NCBI RefSeq assembly: GCF_021347895.1
Contig: NC_067129.1
Coordinates: 36,902,104 to 36,966,103, forward strand
Direction: 5' to 3'
From: Acanthochromis polyacanthus
Lineage: Eukaryota > Chordata > Actinopteri > Pomacentridae
DNA length: 64,000 nt
Below, piece after piece: positions 44,887 to 56,814 of this stretch (within the stretch, counting starts at the first letter, position 1; every line of letters starts with the position of its first letter). The notes below the pieces were generated by a model. That model did no database searches, was not told where the DNA came from, and saw nothing but the letters and a program-made list of their open reading frames with translations. Position numbers and translations under genes: made by a program.

Positions 44887-47800
44887 TTGGAGTTTATAGT
44901 TTTAGAGGTTTGGGCAAAAGAGGGTAAAATGAGAGTGGTAAATTTTTATAATCCATGTAACAGGCTATCAATGGAAGGGTTGCAGGAGTTAAGTGTTCAC
45001 TTAGAAGGTAGGGTGGTATGCTGTGGGGATTTTAATGCACATAGTTCACTGTGGGATGGGTATGATGATGTGAATGGGTCAGTGATAGAAGAATTGATGG
45101 ATGAAAGGAATTTGGTAGTGTTAAATGATGGGAGTATGACAAGGATTAATGTTTATAATGGGAGTGAATCAGCTGTGGATCTTACATTGGTATCAGAATG
45201 TATTGCAGGAGTTTGCACATGGAGAGTAGATGGTGAAACAACTATAGGTAGTGATCACTATCCAATAGTAGTTGAACTGGGTCTCAGTTTGGAGGAAGTT
45301 TGCACAGGGGGGGTGGGAAGGTGGATTTATGATGGGGTTAAATGGGATAAGTTTAAGTATATTTGTGATGTTGAAATAAAGAGAGTAAATGTAAATGCCA
45401 ATATTAATGATTTTAATACATCCTTTTGCAGTGCAGTATTGGAAGCAGCTAAGCAGACAATAAGGAGGAAGGAAGAGAGAGGTAAGAGGAAGATGGTGCC
45501 CTGGTGGTCTGTTGAGTGTACTAATGCTGTTAAGGAGAGAAATAAGGCCTTTAAATCATTTAAAAGAAATGTATGTTATCAAAATCTTTGTGAGTACAAG
45601 CGGAAAGTGGCACTTGTGAGAAGAGTAGTAAAAGAGGCCAAGAGGTCATGCTGGAGGAGTTACTGTGACACATTAGGAAGACAAACATCTGTGAGTCAGG
45701 TATGGGGGACTATTAGGAGAATGTCGGGTAATAATAAACGGTTTGGATATCCAGTTATAGCGAGTGGAGATAGGGTTGTGTTAGATGATAAAGGAAAAGC
45801 AGAAGTGTTAGTACAGCATTTTGTGAAAGTCCATAGTAATGGAAATCTGGGTGTAGAAGAAAGAGGGGCAAGAAGAAAGACAGTGGGGAACCACATTGAA
45901 GCCCTTGAGGATGTTGATGACTATGAAATTGCAGTAAATGTAGAGTTTTCAATGGAGGAGCTTAATATGGCATTAAATGACTGTGGGAAAACTACACCTG
46001 GAGAGGATGATATTAGTTACTGCATGCTGAGGAATCTCAGCGAAAGTAGTAAGAGAGTTTTGTTGAGGTTGTATAATAGAGTGTGGGTAGAGAGTAATCT
46101 GCCAGAGCAGTGGAAGAAGGCGATAGTTGTCCCAATATGTAAGCCGGGTAAAGATCCCTGCCAAGCTGCAAGTTATAGGCCCATAGCTTTAACGTCACAT
46201 GTGGGAAAGCTGATGGAAAAAATGATCAATAATAGACTACTGTTCTTTCTTGAGAGTAATGAGTTATTAAAAGGTCACCAATATGGGTTTAGGAAAGGTA
46301 GAAGCACAGTAGACCCTTCGTTAATTTTAGAAGAGGAGGTCCGGAAGGCCCAAGGTAACAAAGAATGTGTGGCTGCCGTGTTCTTTGATGTTGAGAAAGC
46401 GTATGATATGATGTGGAGGGAGGGTTTGATCATTAGGCTACATCAGATGGGTCTACGAGGAAGGATTTTAAGGTGGGTTAGGGACTTTCTATCAGGAAGA
46501 ACAATAGCTGTACGAGTAGGGGGGATGTTAGTTCGGAATATGTCGTTGAAAATGGAACACCACAGGGTAGCATTGTTAGTCCAGTAATTTTTTCTATTAT
46601 GATTAATGAAATTTTTTGTAACGTGGAGTCCTCGGTTGGAGTGTCTCTATTTGCTGATGATGGTGTAATGTGGAAAAGAGGTAGGAACATCAAGTATATA
46701 GTTAAAAAAGTACAACAAGGTATCAATAAGGTAGAAAGCTGGGCATTAAAGTGGGGTTTTAGATTTTCTGTAGATAAAACTAAGGTCATGTTTCTAACTA
46801 GAAAGAGAGTAAGCAATGATATTAAGTTGACATTATATGGGCAAAACTTGGAAAGAGTGAATGAGTTTAAATATTTAGGACTATGGTTTGATAGCAGGCT
46901 GACTTGGAGGTTGCATATTCGGAAAACTGAGGAGAGATGTAAGAAGGTAGTGAATGTGATGAGATGCCTTAGAGGGCGGGACTGGGGAGCAAGTCGAGTA
47001 TGCTTAAAAATAGTGTACACAGCATTAATCAGATCTGTTATTGATTTTGGATGTGTAGTATATAATTCGGCAGCACAAAGTAATTTAATGAAATTAGATG
47101 TAGTGCAGAGCCAGGCGCTGAGGATTTGTTGTGGAGCAATGAAGTCAACTCCAGTGTCTGCCCTTCAGGTAGAGTTAGGAGAGATGCTTCTAAAATATAG
47201 AAGACTACAGCTACTGTTGACATATTGGGCAGGTCTTAGGGGTCATAAAAGTAATCATCCAGGTTTAAAACTGTTATGTAGTTGTCAAAAAGGGGAGCGA
47301 GCTCAGCTGAACAGTTTTGGGTGGATAAGTAGACGAAAAGCTCGAGACTTTGGTATTGCACAGATGGATGTTAGTCCTGCTGTTCCGATCTCTGTAGTCC
47401 CCCCATGGATATTGAAAAGGCCTGATGTAGATCTTGAGCTACAGGGAAAGAAATGTAGTAGTAGTAGTGTAACAGGATATAGAGAAGAGGTTTTCCTCCT
47501 GGCTATCAATATATACAGATGCGTCAAGGTTAGAAGATGGGAGGGTTGGGATTGCTTTTGTTATTCCAAGTCTTGACATTAGAGTTTTTAAAAGGGTAAA
47601 TGATAATATAGCAGTGTTTACGGGAGAGTTAGTGGCAATTTTGTTTGCGTTACACTGGGTAGAAGAAAGTGCAGCAATGCAAGTAGTTATAGCGTCGGAT
47701 TCCAGTAGTGCGTTAATGAGTATACAAAATATGAGGTCTGAGTCGAGGCAAGATATAGTATACGATATATTACAAGTGGTTTATCGAATAAACGTGTCTG

Positions 47801-48363
47801 GAAAACAATTAGTTTTTCTTTGGGTACCAGCACACATAGGAGTTGAAGGGAATGAGCTGGCAGATGCCTATGCAAAGAGAGGGGCAAGAAAAGAGATGGT
47901 GGATTCTCAAATTAAGTACAGCAAGGCTGAAATTAAGAGCATAGTTAAAAAGAAGTTAGAGAGTGAATGGCAGAGAGATTGGGATGAGGAGGTAAAGGGA
48001 CGGTTTTATTATTCATTTCAAAAGAAGATTAGGGGGCCAGGGGTTGGGGGTCTGTTGGCAAGGAAGGAAGAAGATGTAGTAGCGAGATTGAGATTTGGAC
48101 ATACACGATTGAATAGTACTCTGAAACTGATTGGAAAGCATCCTACGGGGCAGTGTGAAAATTGTGAGGAGAATGAGACAGTTGAGCATGTTTTGATGAG
48201 ATGCAGGAAGTATGAACAGCAAAGAAGAGTTTTAAGTAGACGTTTGGAGAATAGAGGGTTAATCTTTTCTTTGGGGACTGTTTTGCAGAGAGACTCTACG
48301 TTCGATGTATATAAAGAGCTGCTGACGTTTCTTCGTGTCACTGGGTTAATTAGGAGAGTTTAA
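44887..48363 (+). pseudogene. LINE polyprotein: partial endonuclease, RT, RNase H, zinc knuckle
   Basis: The endonuclease part has VVCCGDFNAHSSLWDGYDD and IGSDHYPIVVE. The RT has EQWKKAIVVPICKPGKDP, SYRPIALTSHVGKLMEKM, GFRKGRSTVD and FFDVEKAYDMMW (motif A Asp present). NGTPQGSIVSPVIFSIM and LFADDGVMWKRG (motif C) follow in the next frame. A one-base shift lies in the G6 run at 46517-46522. A second shift near 47490-47510 precedes the RNase H, which keeps IYTDAS, FTGELVAILFAL, IASDSSSALMS and ADAYAK (full D-E-D-D set). A CENCEENETVEHVLMRC knuckle ends it. Only two frameshifts in 3.5 kb imply a young insertion. Confidence 0.85.
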
Positions 48364-48477
48364 GAAGGTGTTGAATGCTGGGGCCTTCCTGGCCCACACT
48401 CCTTACCGGAAGGTGGCGGTAAATGCAACCTAAAGTTTTTTGCCAACCGCCATAAAACAAAAAGAAGAAGAAGAAGA
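44887..48477 (+). mobile_element. 5'-truncated RNase H-bearing LINE (I-like clade), 3.59 kb
   Basis: Flanked by a perfect 12-bp duplication AGGAGGACAGAG (44875-44886 and 48478-48489). It encodes part of an endonuclease, an RT and an RNase H domain, and ends in a GAA-repeat tail (48461-48477). RNase H after the RT points to the I group (I/Nimb-like); the exact clade needs a tree. It lies within hAT sequence. The long ORF starting at 44692 is chimeric: its first ~65 codons belong to the 2064-bp hAT. Confidence 0.88.
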
Positions 48478-49364
48478 AGGAGGACAGAGGGAGGAGATAT
48501 ACGCGGTCTTTTTCGCGGGCCTGGTATGAGAAGACGTCTTGGCTGACAGGATGCAGTGAGGCAGGTGCTTTATTTTGCTTCCCTTGCCTGCTTTTTTAAA
48601 CCAAGGGAACTGATCAAGCCTGGATTCAGACAGGTATGGCGGATTTAAAGCATTTTTCCGAGAAAGTAAAAAGGCATGAGCAAGCTAGGAGCCACATGGA
48701 AAATGCTATGCGTCTGGGCATGTTTGGGAGAGCTAACATAGCAGCTCAGCTTGATGATGGCTACAGGATAGGCATCCGTAAATATAACGAGGAGGTCGAC
48801 AAAAATAGGTATGTGCTGTCTAAAATAATAGACTGCATTAAGTTCTGTGGTGCCTTTGAGCTCGTCCTGAGAAGCCATGATGAGAGTGAAAGCTCCAAAA
48901 TCGAGGTGTTTTCAGAGGGCTGGTGGATTTTGTGCAGCTGTCCATGAGCACCTTCAGACTGCCACTGTGTTTAAAGGGACATCCAAAACAGTGCAGAATG
49001 AATTCCTTGACTGCATGCTGGCAGTTTTGAGAGAGTCCATTACTGAGGAAGTTCAGTGTGCAGACTTCATGTCCATCCAGGCTGATGAAACAATGGACAT
49101 CTCCACCCAGTGTCAGCTTGTTCTTGTGATCCGCTACATCTACAAAATGAATGAAGTGCAGGAGAGATTTTTTGAGTTTATACCTCTGCAATCTGCCACA
49201 GCTAAGTCCATTGCCACAGCACTTTTGGAGAGGCTGAGCCTCATTCTCCCTGATGACGAGAAGAGCAAGCTCATCTCCCAGGCCTGTGATGGTGCGAGTG
49301 TCATGAGAGGAGCCACAGGTGGCGTACAGAAGAAAGTCAGTGATGTGTATGCGAATGCACACTA

Positions 49365-49943
49365 CCGGGCTTTGCAAAAGTTCTGTTACACTCGGTTTCA
49401 TGATCTTTAGAGACGTTTACATGTCGGAGTGAAAAATTCCATTAAATAAACTGAAAGTTCTACCTTATAGGCAGGTGTCCTTAATACAATTTTTTTTCTC
49501 TGGTGAAGTTGTATCAAGATGGAAGTCAAAAGAGTTGAGATATCTGCTCTCCTTTGTGCTGAACATCAGCCGGATGACCGTCCGCAGAGTCGCGGAGAGG
49601 CTAAAGAATGGTGAAGATCTTTCAGGTCTTCACCATTCTTGAAAGATCACTGAAAGATCTTCACCATTCTTGAGCCTCTCCGCGATTCTGTGGACGGTCA
49701 TCCGGCTGATGTTCAGCTGCTTGGCTCTGTCAGACTTGTTGTGGCCAGCATGAAGGAGAGCAGATATCTCAACTCTTTTGACTTCCATCTTGATACAACT
49801 TCACCGGAAAAAAAAAAAAAATGTATTAAGGACACCTGCCTATAAGGTAGAACTTTCAGTTTATTTAATGGAATTTTTCACTCCGACATGTAAACGTCTC
49901 TAAAGATCATGAAACCATGTAACAGAACTTTTGCAAAGCCCGG
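49365..49943. mobile_element. mariner-derived fold-back element, 579 bp
   Basis: TA on both sides (49363-49364, 49944-49945). Both ends read CCGGGCTTTGCAAAAGTTCT inward, and the inversion continues for about 270 bp to a centre near 49650. Each arm includes a stretch coding, in the inward direction, for the N-terminal helix-turn-helix of a mariner-type transposase (MEVKRVEISALLHAGHNKSD then QLNISRMTVHRIAERLKNG in the right arm). The left arm lacks about 35 bp of it. It is therefore two inverted copies of one transposon end. Removing it with one TA restores the hAT frame. Confidence 0.88.
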
Positions 49944-50423
49944 TATGTCCACTGCTATGCTCATCAGCTCAACATTATCATGCAGCAGGTGACATCCCGT
50001 ATCCCAAAAGTTGGTCAGTTCTTCTCTGACCTAGCTGGATTCTCAGGATTTTTTTCAAGATCCCCCAAGAGAACCAGTGTGCTTGACAGAGTGGTGGCAC
50101 ACAGGCTTCCAAGAGCAAGCACAGTAAGGTGGAACTTCCACAGCCGTGCTGTCAACACTGTGTTTGAGCACAAAGACGACCTCCTTCAGTGCTTCGAAAC
50201 CATCAGGGACTCAGGTGACTTTGATCCTACCACTGTCCATGAAGCTGGAGGTTTTGTGAGACTCCTGGAGGATGCTACCTTCTGCTTCTTCCTGGAGCTT
50301 TTCCACCGCATCATGCCTCATGTGGACATGCTCTACGGCCAATTCCAGAAGAGGTCCATCGATTCAGTCTTTGTCCACAGAGTGACGCAGCATTTCACTG
50401 ACAACGTGCAAATGATCAGGTAA

Positions 50424-51749
50424 ATACATTTGTATGTAACCATATAAAGCCTTATGCATCCTCTCACAAAAAGTGTCATACGCAGTACTATGGGACAAAA
50501 ATGTCCAAGTCAAAAACTGTAATAAAATTATTATATAATAATATCATTTTCCTCTTACATAGTTAGATTTTTAAACCATCAGTCCAGATAATAAAAGTTT
50601 TGATTGAACTGATCATTTTCAGAGTATTAACATTTTCTTTATTACCTTTAATTCCCAGTTCATTTACATTATATCACTATTGTTTATTGTGAAAAAATAA
50701 AATAAACTGAGTTTTACCCAAACACTTAATGCTAAAGGAAATATTTAAAACTAATGCAGTCTTAGATGTATTAGTGATGAGTAACAATGATTGATTTTGA
50801 CAATGATTTTGTTTCCATTATTATTTATTATCCCCCGCCTCCACGAAGTGGAAAAGGAGGATATAGGTTTGGCCTCCGTCTGTCCGTCCGTCCGTGCTTC
50901 CGTGCGTCTGTCCGTCCGTGCGTCCGTCCGTCCGTCCGTCTGTCCGAGATGAAGGGGACAGCTTTTCTCGGAAACTGTTACAGCTAGGATTACGAAATTT
51001 AGTGTGTAGCTTCACACCATGGACACCTTGATCAAGTTCGAAAATGAGACCTGTGCGATAATATTTAACAGAGTTATGGCCCTTTATCACTATTTTGGAT
51101 ATAGACTCATAGACATCACATGTGGCGGGGGATATTGATGACCATGTCGTCTTGTTTGTGGATAATTTGTGTGAAATGAAAAACTCACACTCACTTATGT
51201 ACGCATCACATGACTGTAACTAGAAAAGCACTTAGAGAGTGCAGACCTCCGCCAAGGATAGAGAGGAAAACAGGAAACCCATGCAGTAAAGGATCATAAG
51301 CTGGAATTGAACCTGCATCTCTTCTGTTTACGAATCACCTTCTTAATCAGTTGAGCTATCTGGACACCTTGCTCCAATTTGTTGGACAACATACTAACCT
51401 ATGATGTTTTTGTCATATTTTGGACCACATACTAAAAAAATTCAAAGTGATCCAGAATCCAGGATCCTTTCCGGATTGCCACCAAAATTAAATCAGCTCT
51501 TCCTCTTACTATAGTCTACATCCCCTCAAAATTTCATGTGAATCTGCCCAGGCGTTTTTGAGTTATCTTGCTAACAGACAGACAGACAGACAGACAGACA
51601 GGCAGACAGACACACAAACGCTGGGTGTCACAAAACTTCTGATTAATGTTAACCATAATAAGTCATTATTTATGATACTTAATGTGCTTAATTTCTTTCT
51701 GTTTCCTGGCAACTAAAGTTTAATTTTTTTCTCTTCTGGGGCTGGTCAG
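50424..51749 (+). other. intron-like gap of the hAT element with two repeats
   Basis: Between transposase exons. 50830-51133 runs from ATCCCCCGCC to GGCGGGGGAT, flanked by ATT on each side, with a CCGT-rich tract (50876-50945): a short non-autonomous element of unknown class. 51190-51640 is another dispersed repeat with a tRNA-like GGTTCAATTCC on the minus strand near 51310 and an ACAG tract at 51576-51612. Confidence 0.55.
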
Positions 51750-53103
51750 AGACTTCCTCCCTACTGTCAGTGAAGAACATCACAGCTGTGTGCCTCAGCA
51801 GCAGCTGGCCAAGAAGCGCCGCACACTGGGACCAGATGAGCTACAGAGGTGAGATCAAAGCTGAGGCTCTGGTAACTTAGTATCCTACGATATGTCTGTG
51901 ACTGTTGTCATTCCTTTCTATATATATGTGGACGTCGTCTCTCCCTGAAGTTGATGAGTGGTGACCTGAACAATCAAAACTTTTTCTCACCACTCATCAG
52001 GACACACAGCTTCATAAATAAATCTAATATCAACTGGCAGCGGTTCCTCCTGGCCTTAGCAATCTGAACAACATGGCTCCATGTTGCGCTGATAAACCTG
52101 CTGGACAAACTGCCACATGTAGATAGCAGGGCGTTTATGAAACACAGAATTCAACTGCACAACAGCTGCTAGAGCATACACATATGTCAGCAACAATAAT
52201 TGATTAACGGTGTTGAATTAACACTGGTATTCAAGGCTGAAGTCTGTTTTTTTCCTCTGTAAAGTAACATGTTTGAAACCTAGTAAATTAAAGAGGGACA
52301 TGAGGGTGTCCACAACCATATTCCCAAACCTCCAATTTCTCCAATAAAGTACATGATATTCTGTTGTAGATAAACATTTTCCAAATAAGATTCAATAATA
52401 TGGACATGACCTGAGTGTGTTGTATGGTATTTTACAGTGTTATAATCATAGTAAGCTGTTATGTGAACAATTGGACAAGACACTTTTATGTAGGTTCTGT
52501 GTGATATAATGTGTGTCTTTCTTTATAGGTTTGTGGCACAATCCTGGGCCATGCAAAAGAGAGGCTTGCCTTCACCAAACACCTAATCAGTGCTCCACTG
52601 CTTCAAGGAGACAGATTCCAGGAGTATGACAGCCAGTTTCCTGAAGCATCGCTCAACACCACCATGGAGGCCTATCCAATGCTGAACAAGGGCAAGCTGA
52701 AAACTGAACTGTCGCTCATCTTCAGCAACACAGAGTTCATTAGTTGCAATGGTGCTGTGGCTCTGTACCAGCTCTTCATGAGCAACAATCTTCAGGACAC
52801 CTTCTCAGAGACTGTGTCTCTCCTGAAGATCCTCATCACGACTCCAATGACGACAGCTGAATCTGAGAGGTGCTTCTCAACACTAACAAGAATCAAGACC
52901 TTCCTCAGGAACACAATATCGCAGGATCGTCTTATAATGCACTTCCCATGCTCTCTATGGAAAAGAAACTTGTCAGGGAGACCCCAGATTTTAACCATAG
53001 AGTCATTGAGAAATTTGCATGTCTCAAAGACAGAAGAGCAAAACTTGCATACAAAAAAAAAATCACAGATGTAGAGGTGCTGGCTTTAATCTCTAAAATG
53101 TGA

Positions 53104-54016
53104 GGATTTACTTTTTTGTCATTTAATAATGTAAACAGAAATGTTAGTTGACACAAGTGGCACTTTAGACTGAAAGCCTGTTGATTTTCATATGTTCTGA
53201 AATCTGAGGAATTACTGTTTTTCTTTATTTTCATTTTAAATATTTAATGTTAGTTGACAGAAGCACTTTGGGCTCACAGCCTAAGATAAGATAAGATAGG
53301 TTTTATTTGTCACATGCACAGTTATACATAGTATAATGCCTAATGGTTTCAGTTTTTTTTTTTTTTAGGCAAAGTGACAAGTTTTTATTGCTTTGATCTT
53401 AAATATGCAGATTTGCTGTTTTCTCATTGTCATGTAAGGTTGTTAATGTAAAAGTTAGCTCACAGAAGCACTGTCTGCTTTAAGCCTTATAGTTAGGTTT
53501 TTTTTTTAACAAAATGTCCAATGTTTGTTGGTTTCACAGGTATGGATTTGTTTTTTTGTTTATTTGAGTATGTAAATATAAATATGTTGTTCCAAAGATT
53601 TTGCTGGACAGAAGAAGCACTTGACACTCTTTGAAGCTGGAAAAATGAATTGTTTCTTTTTTACTTTTGAAGTAAAAAATAGATTTGCATATTTATACAT
53701 TCTTAATTTGTTTAATTATAGAAAAGGAGATTTTAAGGGTTTGTGTACCAATTACACCTTATCTGGAGCAAATCATATCAAACACTGGGGAGATAAATTC
53801 AAATTCACTAGCTGGTAACATTTACGTGCATTTAATTGTCTATTTGACTCAGCAGTAGTGCTTAGGTGTACCCTCGTAGTGGTGCATAGTAATAGCACAT
53901 CAAATGGCTGTGAACATAATTTACATCAATTCGTGTATTCCGGTGTTGCCGACTCTGCTATTTGGTTTGGTAAATTAAGTGCGCCACCCAAGAGAAAAAT
54001 TCACCAGCCGCCACTG
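53104..54016 (+). other. 3' non-coding part of the hAT element
   Basis: AT-rich, with loosely repeated phrases (TTAGTTGACAGAAGCACTTT and relatives near 53145, 53250, 53455 and 53600, spaced roughly 110-200 bp). It ends at the hAT terminus CCGCCACTG (54016). No gene. Confidence 0.5.
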
Positions 54017-54473
54017 TATTTAAAAGCAAAAATGGTTGTTTAAAATATTACAGATGTGACTGACAGACTGATAAATGTGACGACTGTTAACATGATTCTG
54101 ATTACCTGCACAAATATCATGTTAAATCACCATATACAAATATATAGGCAGGTAAAAACGAAGGTCTAAGGATGAACTGTGAGTCTTTATTTAATTCAGC
54201 AACATACCTGTCCTCTGCTGTCACTACTATGAGTTGGGGAGTTTACTGATTCACAATTTTTATGCACGACAATGACGACTTTAAGTGTATAAAAATGTTA
54301 AATTTCCTGCACTTTGACCAGTGTCTGGTTTGTTTTCAGTGCAGTGAGAGTAACCAAGATGTATGGAAACATCTCCATGACCTTGGCCCCCTATATTTAC
54401 CAAATAAATAAACCAGTTTATGTTAAATCCAAAGTGATGTTATAGCTTTCTAGTGGAATATGTTTTCACCATA
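54017..54473. other. spacer, nothing recognised
   Basis: AT-rich; no ORF or transposon end before the Tc1-like end at 54474. Confidence 0.5.
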
Positions 54474-55630
54474 CAGTGCCATGGAAAAGTATTTACCCCC
54501 CTACAGAAATCTTCTATTTTTGTATATTTGTCTCACGTAAATGTTTCACATCATCAAACTAATTTTAATGTAAGACAAAGATAACCCAAGAAAAAGTAGT
54601 TTTTCCAATGAGGATTTTATTTTTCTTTTTGAAGGAAAAATGCTGTCCAGTCCATCTTACTCTATGTGAAAAAGTAATTGCCCTCAGAGCAACCAGTCTA
54701 CCAAATGGTCAAATTTAGGTGCAATCTTGTCAGCCTCACTCACTTATGCTTACTGCCAGGCTTGTTGGATTTTAACATCAGTGAATAGAACCTGTCTGAC
54801 ATTGTGAAGTTGTTAAAAGATCTCAAAAAGCAGCATGATGCAATGTTCCAAAGAGATTCAAGAACAGATGAGAAACAAAGTCATTGACATTTATCAGTCT
54901 GGAGGGTTTCAAATCCATTGTTGAGGCTCCGGGACTCCAGAAAACCACAGTGAGAATTAGGATGGATGAATGAATAAATGGAGAAACATGAAACAGTGGT
55001 GAACTTTCCCTGGAGTGGACCAACGACCAACATTTCTCCAAGAACATCGACATCTAATCCAGGAGTCACAACATCACCCACATTAATATCTAAAGATCTG
55101 CAGACCTCACTGGCCTCAGTTAAGGTCCATCTACATGATTCCACAATGAGGAAGAAATGGATCAAACCTTTACTGACCAAAAAGAACATAAAGGTCTGTC
55201 CGGTTTTTGCAAAAAAAATAAAAAATATCAAGGAGCCCCAAGACTGTTGGGATAAAATCCTGTGGACTGATGATTATGATTGAGATTCTGTGGCAAGACC
55301 TTAAAAGGTCAGTTCATTCTCAAAAATCATGTAATGTGGCAAAATTAAAACTGTTCTGCAGAGAAGAATGAGCCAAAATTCTTTGATTGTGATGTAAAAG
55401 ACTGATCACAAACATTTAACTGCAGTTGTTGCTGCCAAGGGACCAAACACTTATTAGGTGTAGGGGGGCAATTACTATTTCACAGGGGTGATATAGGTTT
55501 TCAGTCATTTAAAAACTGCATTTTGTGGGTTATCTCCGTCTAATATTCAATAAATAGGAATTTTAAGTAGATGATTTTGAATATTTAAGTGTGAGAAATA
55601 TGAAAAAATAAAAGATTTTTCATGACACTG
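54474..55630 (+). mobile_element. Tc1-type relic with internal deletions
   Basis: Left end CAGTGCCATGGAAAAGTATT after TA; the right side has GGGGGGCAATTACTATTTCA near 55465 and ends CATGACACTG at 55630. Between them are scraps of transposase: KKQHDAMFQRDSR near 54825-54865 and WDKILWTDDYD at 55250-55283 (first DDE Asp region, then a deletion). The family differs from the Tc1 at 23769. Confidence 0.7.
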
Positions 55631-55709
55631 GCTTCCCTTTTATGGGTTATAGCTGTTTTAGTGGCTCAATACTAGACAGGCGGTTTGAGTGTCGTGGCTC
55701 ATGTCGAAT

Positions 55710-56185
55710 TCATAGACTGTATATAAAGATGGACATAGCATCTGGCTCCAAAATTGAAGCCCACCCGGAAGTGTCAAAAACTTGCAATATCACGCCGTCT
55801 ACTAGGGTTGGCTCCAAAAAGCTTTTGCTCCATAGACCCCAATTCATTTTTGGAAAAAATAAAATTTGATAGACTGATTTTCTACAGCTCAGGATTTTTT
55901 TCCTGTTAGTTTTCATGGTCAAAATGAGATATCAGGTGGCCGATCTTAAAATAAATCAATACTGAATTTTAAATAAATCGTTAAAGTTGGCGGAGCCAGG
56001 GGGCGTGGCGATACTTGATTGACAGTCCCATTGACTGGTCCTGCCCCGAGTTGCTCTCCGGTCCAGCCTGTTTGATGACGCTTTTTACGTCACTGGCTCC
56101 AAAAAATCCAAAATGGCAACCAGGAAGTAGCAAAATTTCTCGGCGTTGAAACCAACACGTGACGTCACGGTTAGTTCACGCCTGG
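55710..56185 (+). repeat. dispersed repeat, copy 2 (partner at 13804-14030)
   Basis: Contains CATAGACTGTATATAAAGAT, TTCATGGTCAAAATGAGA, AATAAATCAATACTGA and CTTGATTGACAGTC in the same order as the inverted copy, plus a GC-rich 3' part (GGCGGAGCCAGGGGGCGTGG, then ACGTGACGTCAC). It is longer than copy 1 and non-coding. Confidence 0.7.
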
Positions 56186-56649
56186 TCGAACTATACCTTT
56201 AAATTGACAATATTTAATTTCTTCCTCTAGAGGTCTCCTCGTCAAACTTAACAAACAAAATAGTTTGATGATGTCATGAAATCGTGTGGGATGATGGGAG
56301 TTGTTGTCTTCACCACCACAGCTGATAAAAAATCTGACATTTATATCTATCTGACGTTCGGATATTCACATTTTATCGACTGTGAATATCATTATCTACT
56401 CTAACGTTGGTTACTAACTTACAATTTGATAAGAGTGAGCAATAAAAGCAATACAGTCATTCTTCTTCCTTCAACTGTCTCTGATGTGACATCTGGTGTT
56501 TGCTGTGTTTCTCTGGCAACAGTAAGTAAATGGGATGTGATGTCAATGACAGACAACCAAGGGGAAGTACACTGTGACAGTAAATATAGTTAAATATAAT
56601 AATGATAAATACAACTTCTCTGAGTTCAAACATTCAGCAGAAATTATAG
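56186..56649. other. spacer, no feature recognised
   Basis: AT-rich sequence between the dispersed repeat and a SINE fragment. Confidence 0.5.
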
Positions 56650-56814
56650 CATCCATCCATTCTCTATACACAGCTTTATCCTCATCGCTGCCAAACAGAT
56701 CGATTTCATCACAGGGAGAACATGCAAACTCCATGCAGAAAGATCCCTGGCTCAGGCCAGGATTTGAACTAGCTACAAGGCGAAAGTACGACCCAGTACA
56801 CCACTGTGCAGCCC
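56650..56814 (-). mobile_element. SINE fragment with internal deletion
   Basis: CATCCATCCATTCTCTATAC and GCTTTATCCTCA (3' end), then directly GGGAGAACATGCAAACTCCA and CACTGTGCAGCCC (5' end). It matches both ends of the SINE at 36473-36822 with the middle missing. Confidence 0.7.

Larger units (their letters stand above)
48490..53103 (+). pseudogene. hAT transposase (ZMYM-like), main body, multi-exon and broken
   Basis: EKTSWLTGCSEAGALFCFPC (48525-48590) is a TTF-type zinc finger, followed by a TAA. FSEKVKRHEQARSHMENAMR (48655-48715) and the stretch to 48900 precede a frameshift. VQNEFLDCMLAVLRESITEE, MSIQADETMDIST (catalytic Asp region) and SQACDGASVMRGATGGVQKK run to 49363. After the fold-back insert, VHCYAHQLNIIMQQV resumes (49946) and runs to a GTAAAT donor near 50421. 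Exons follow at 51750-51848 and from 52529. The dimerisation region TPMTTAESERCFSTLTRIKT lies near 52845-52905, with a frameshift at about 52935. In the family this is a cut-and-paste transposase. Confidence 0.8.
42574..54016 (+). mobile_element. degenerate autonomous hAT transposon with several nested insertions
   Basis: hAT transposase pieces (42650-42796, 48490-49363, 49946-50420, 51750-51848, 52529-53100) lie in order. The right end is CACCAGCCGCCACTG at 54002-54016, the inverse of a hAT-type CAGTGGCGG end. A matching left end is not visible; the left side begins next to a SINE fragment. Nested inside are a 2064-bp hAT (42805-44868), an RNase H LINE (44887-48477), a mariner fold-back (49365-49943) and a CCGT-rich repeat (50830-51133). 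Confidence 0.75.
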
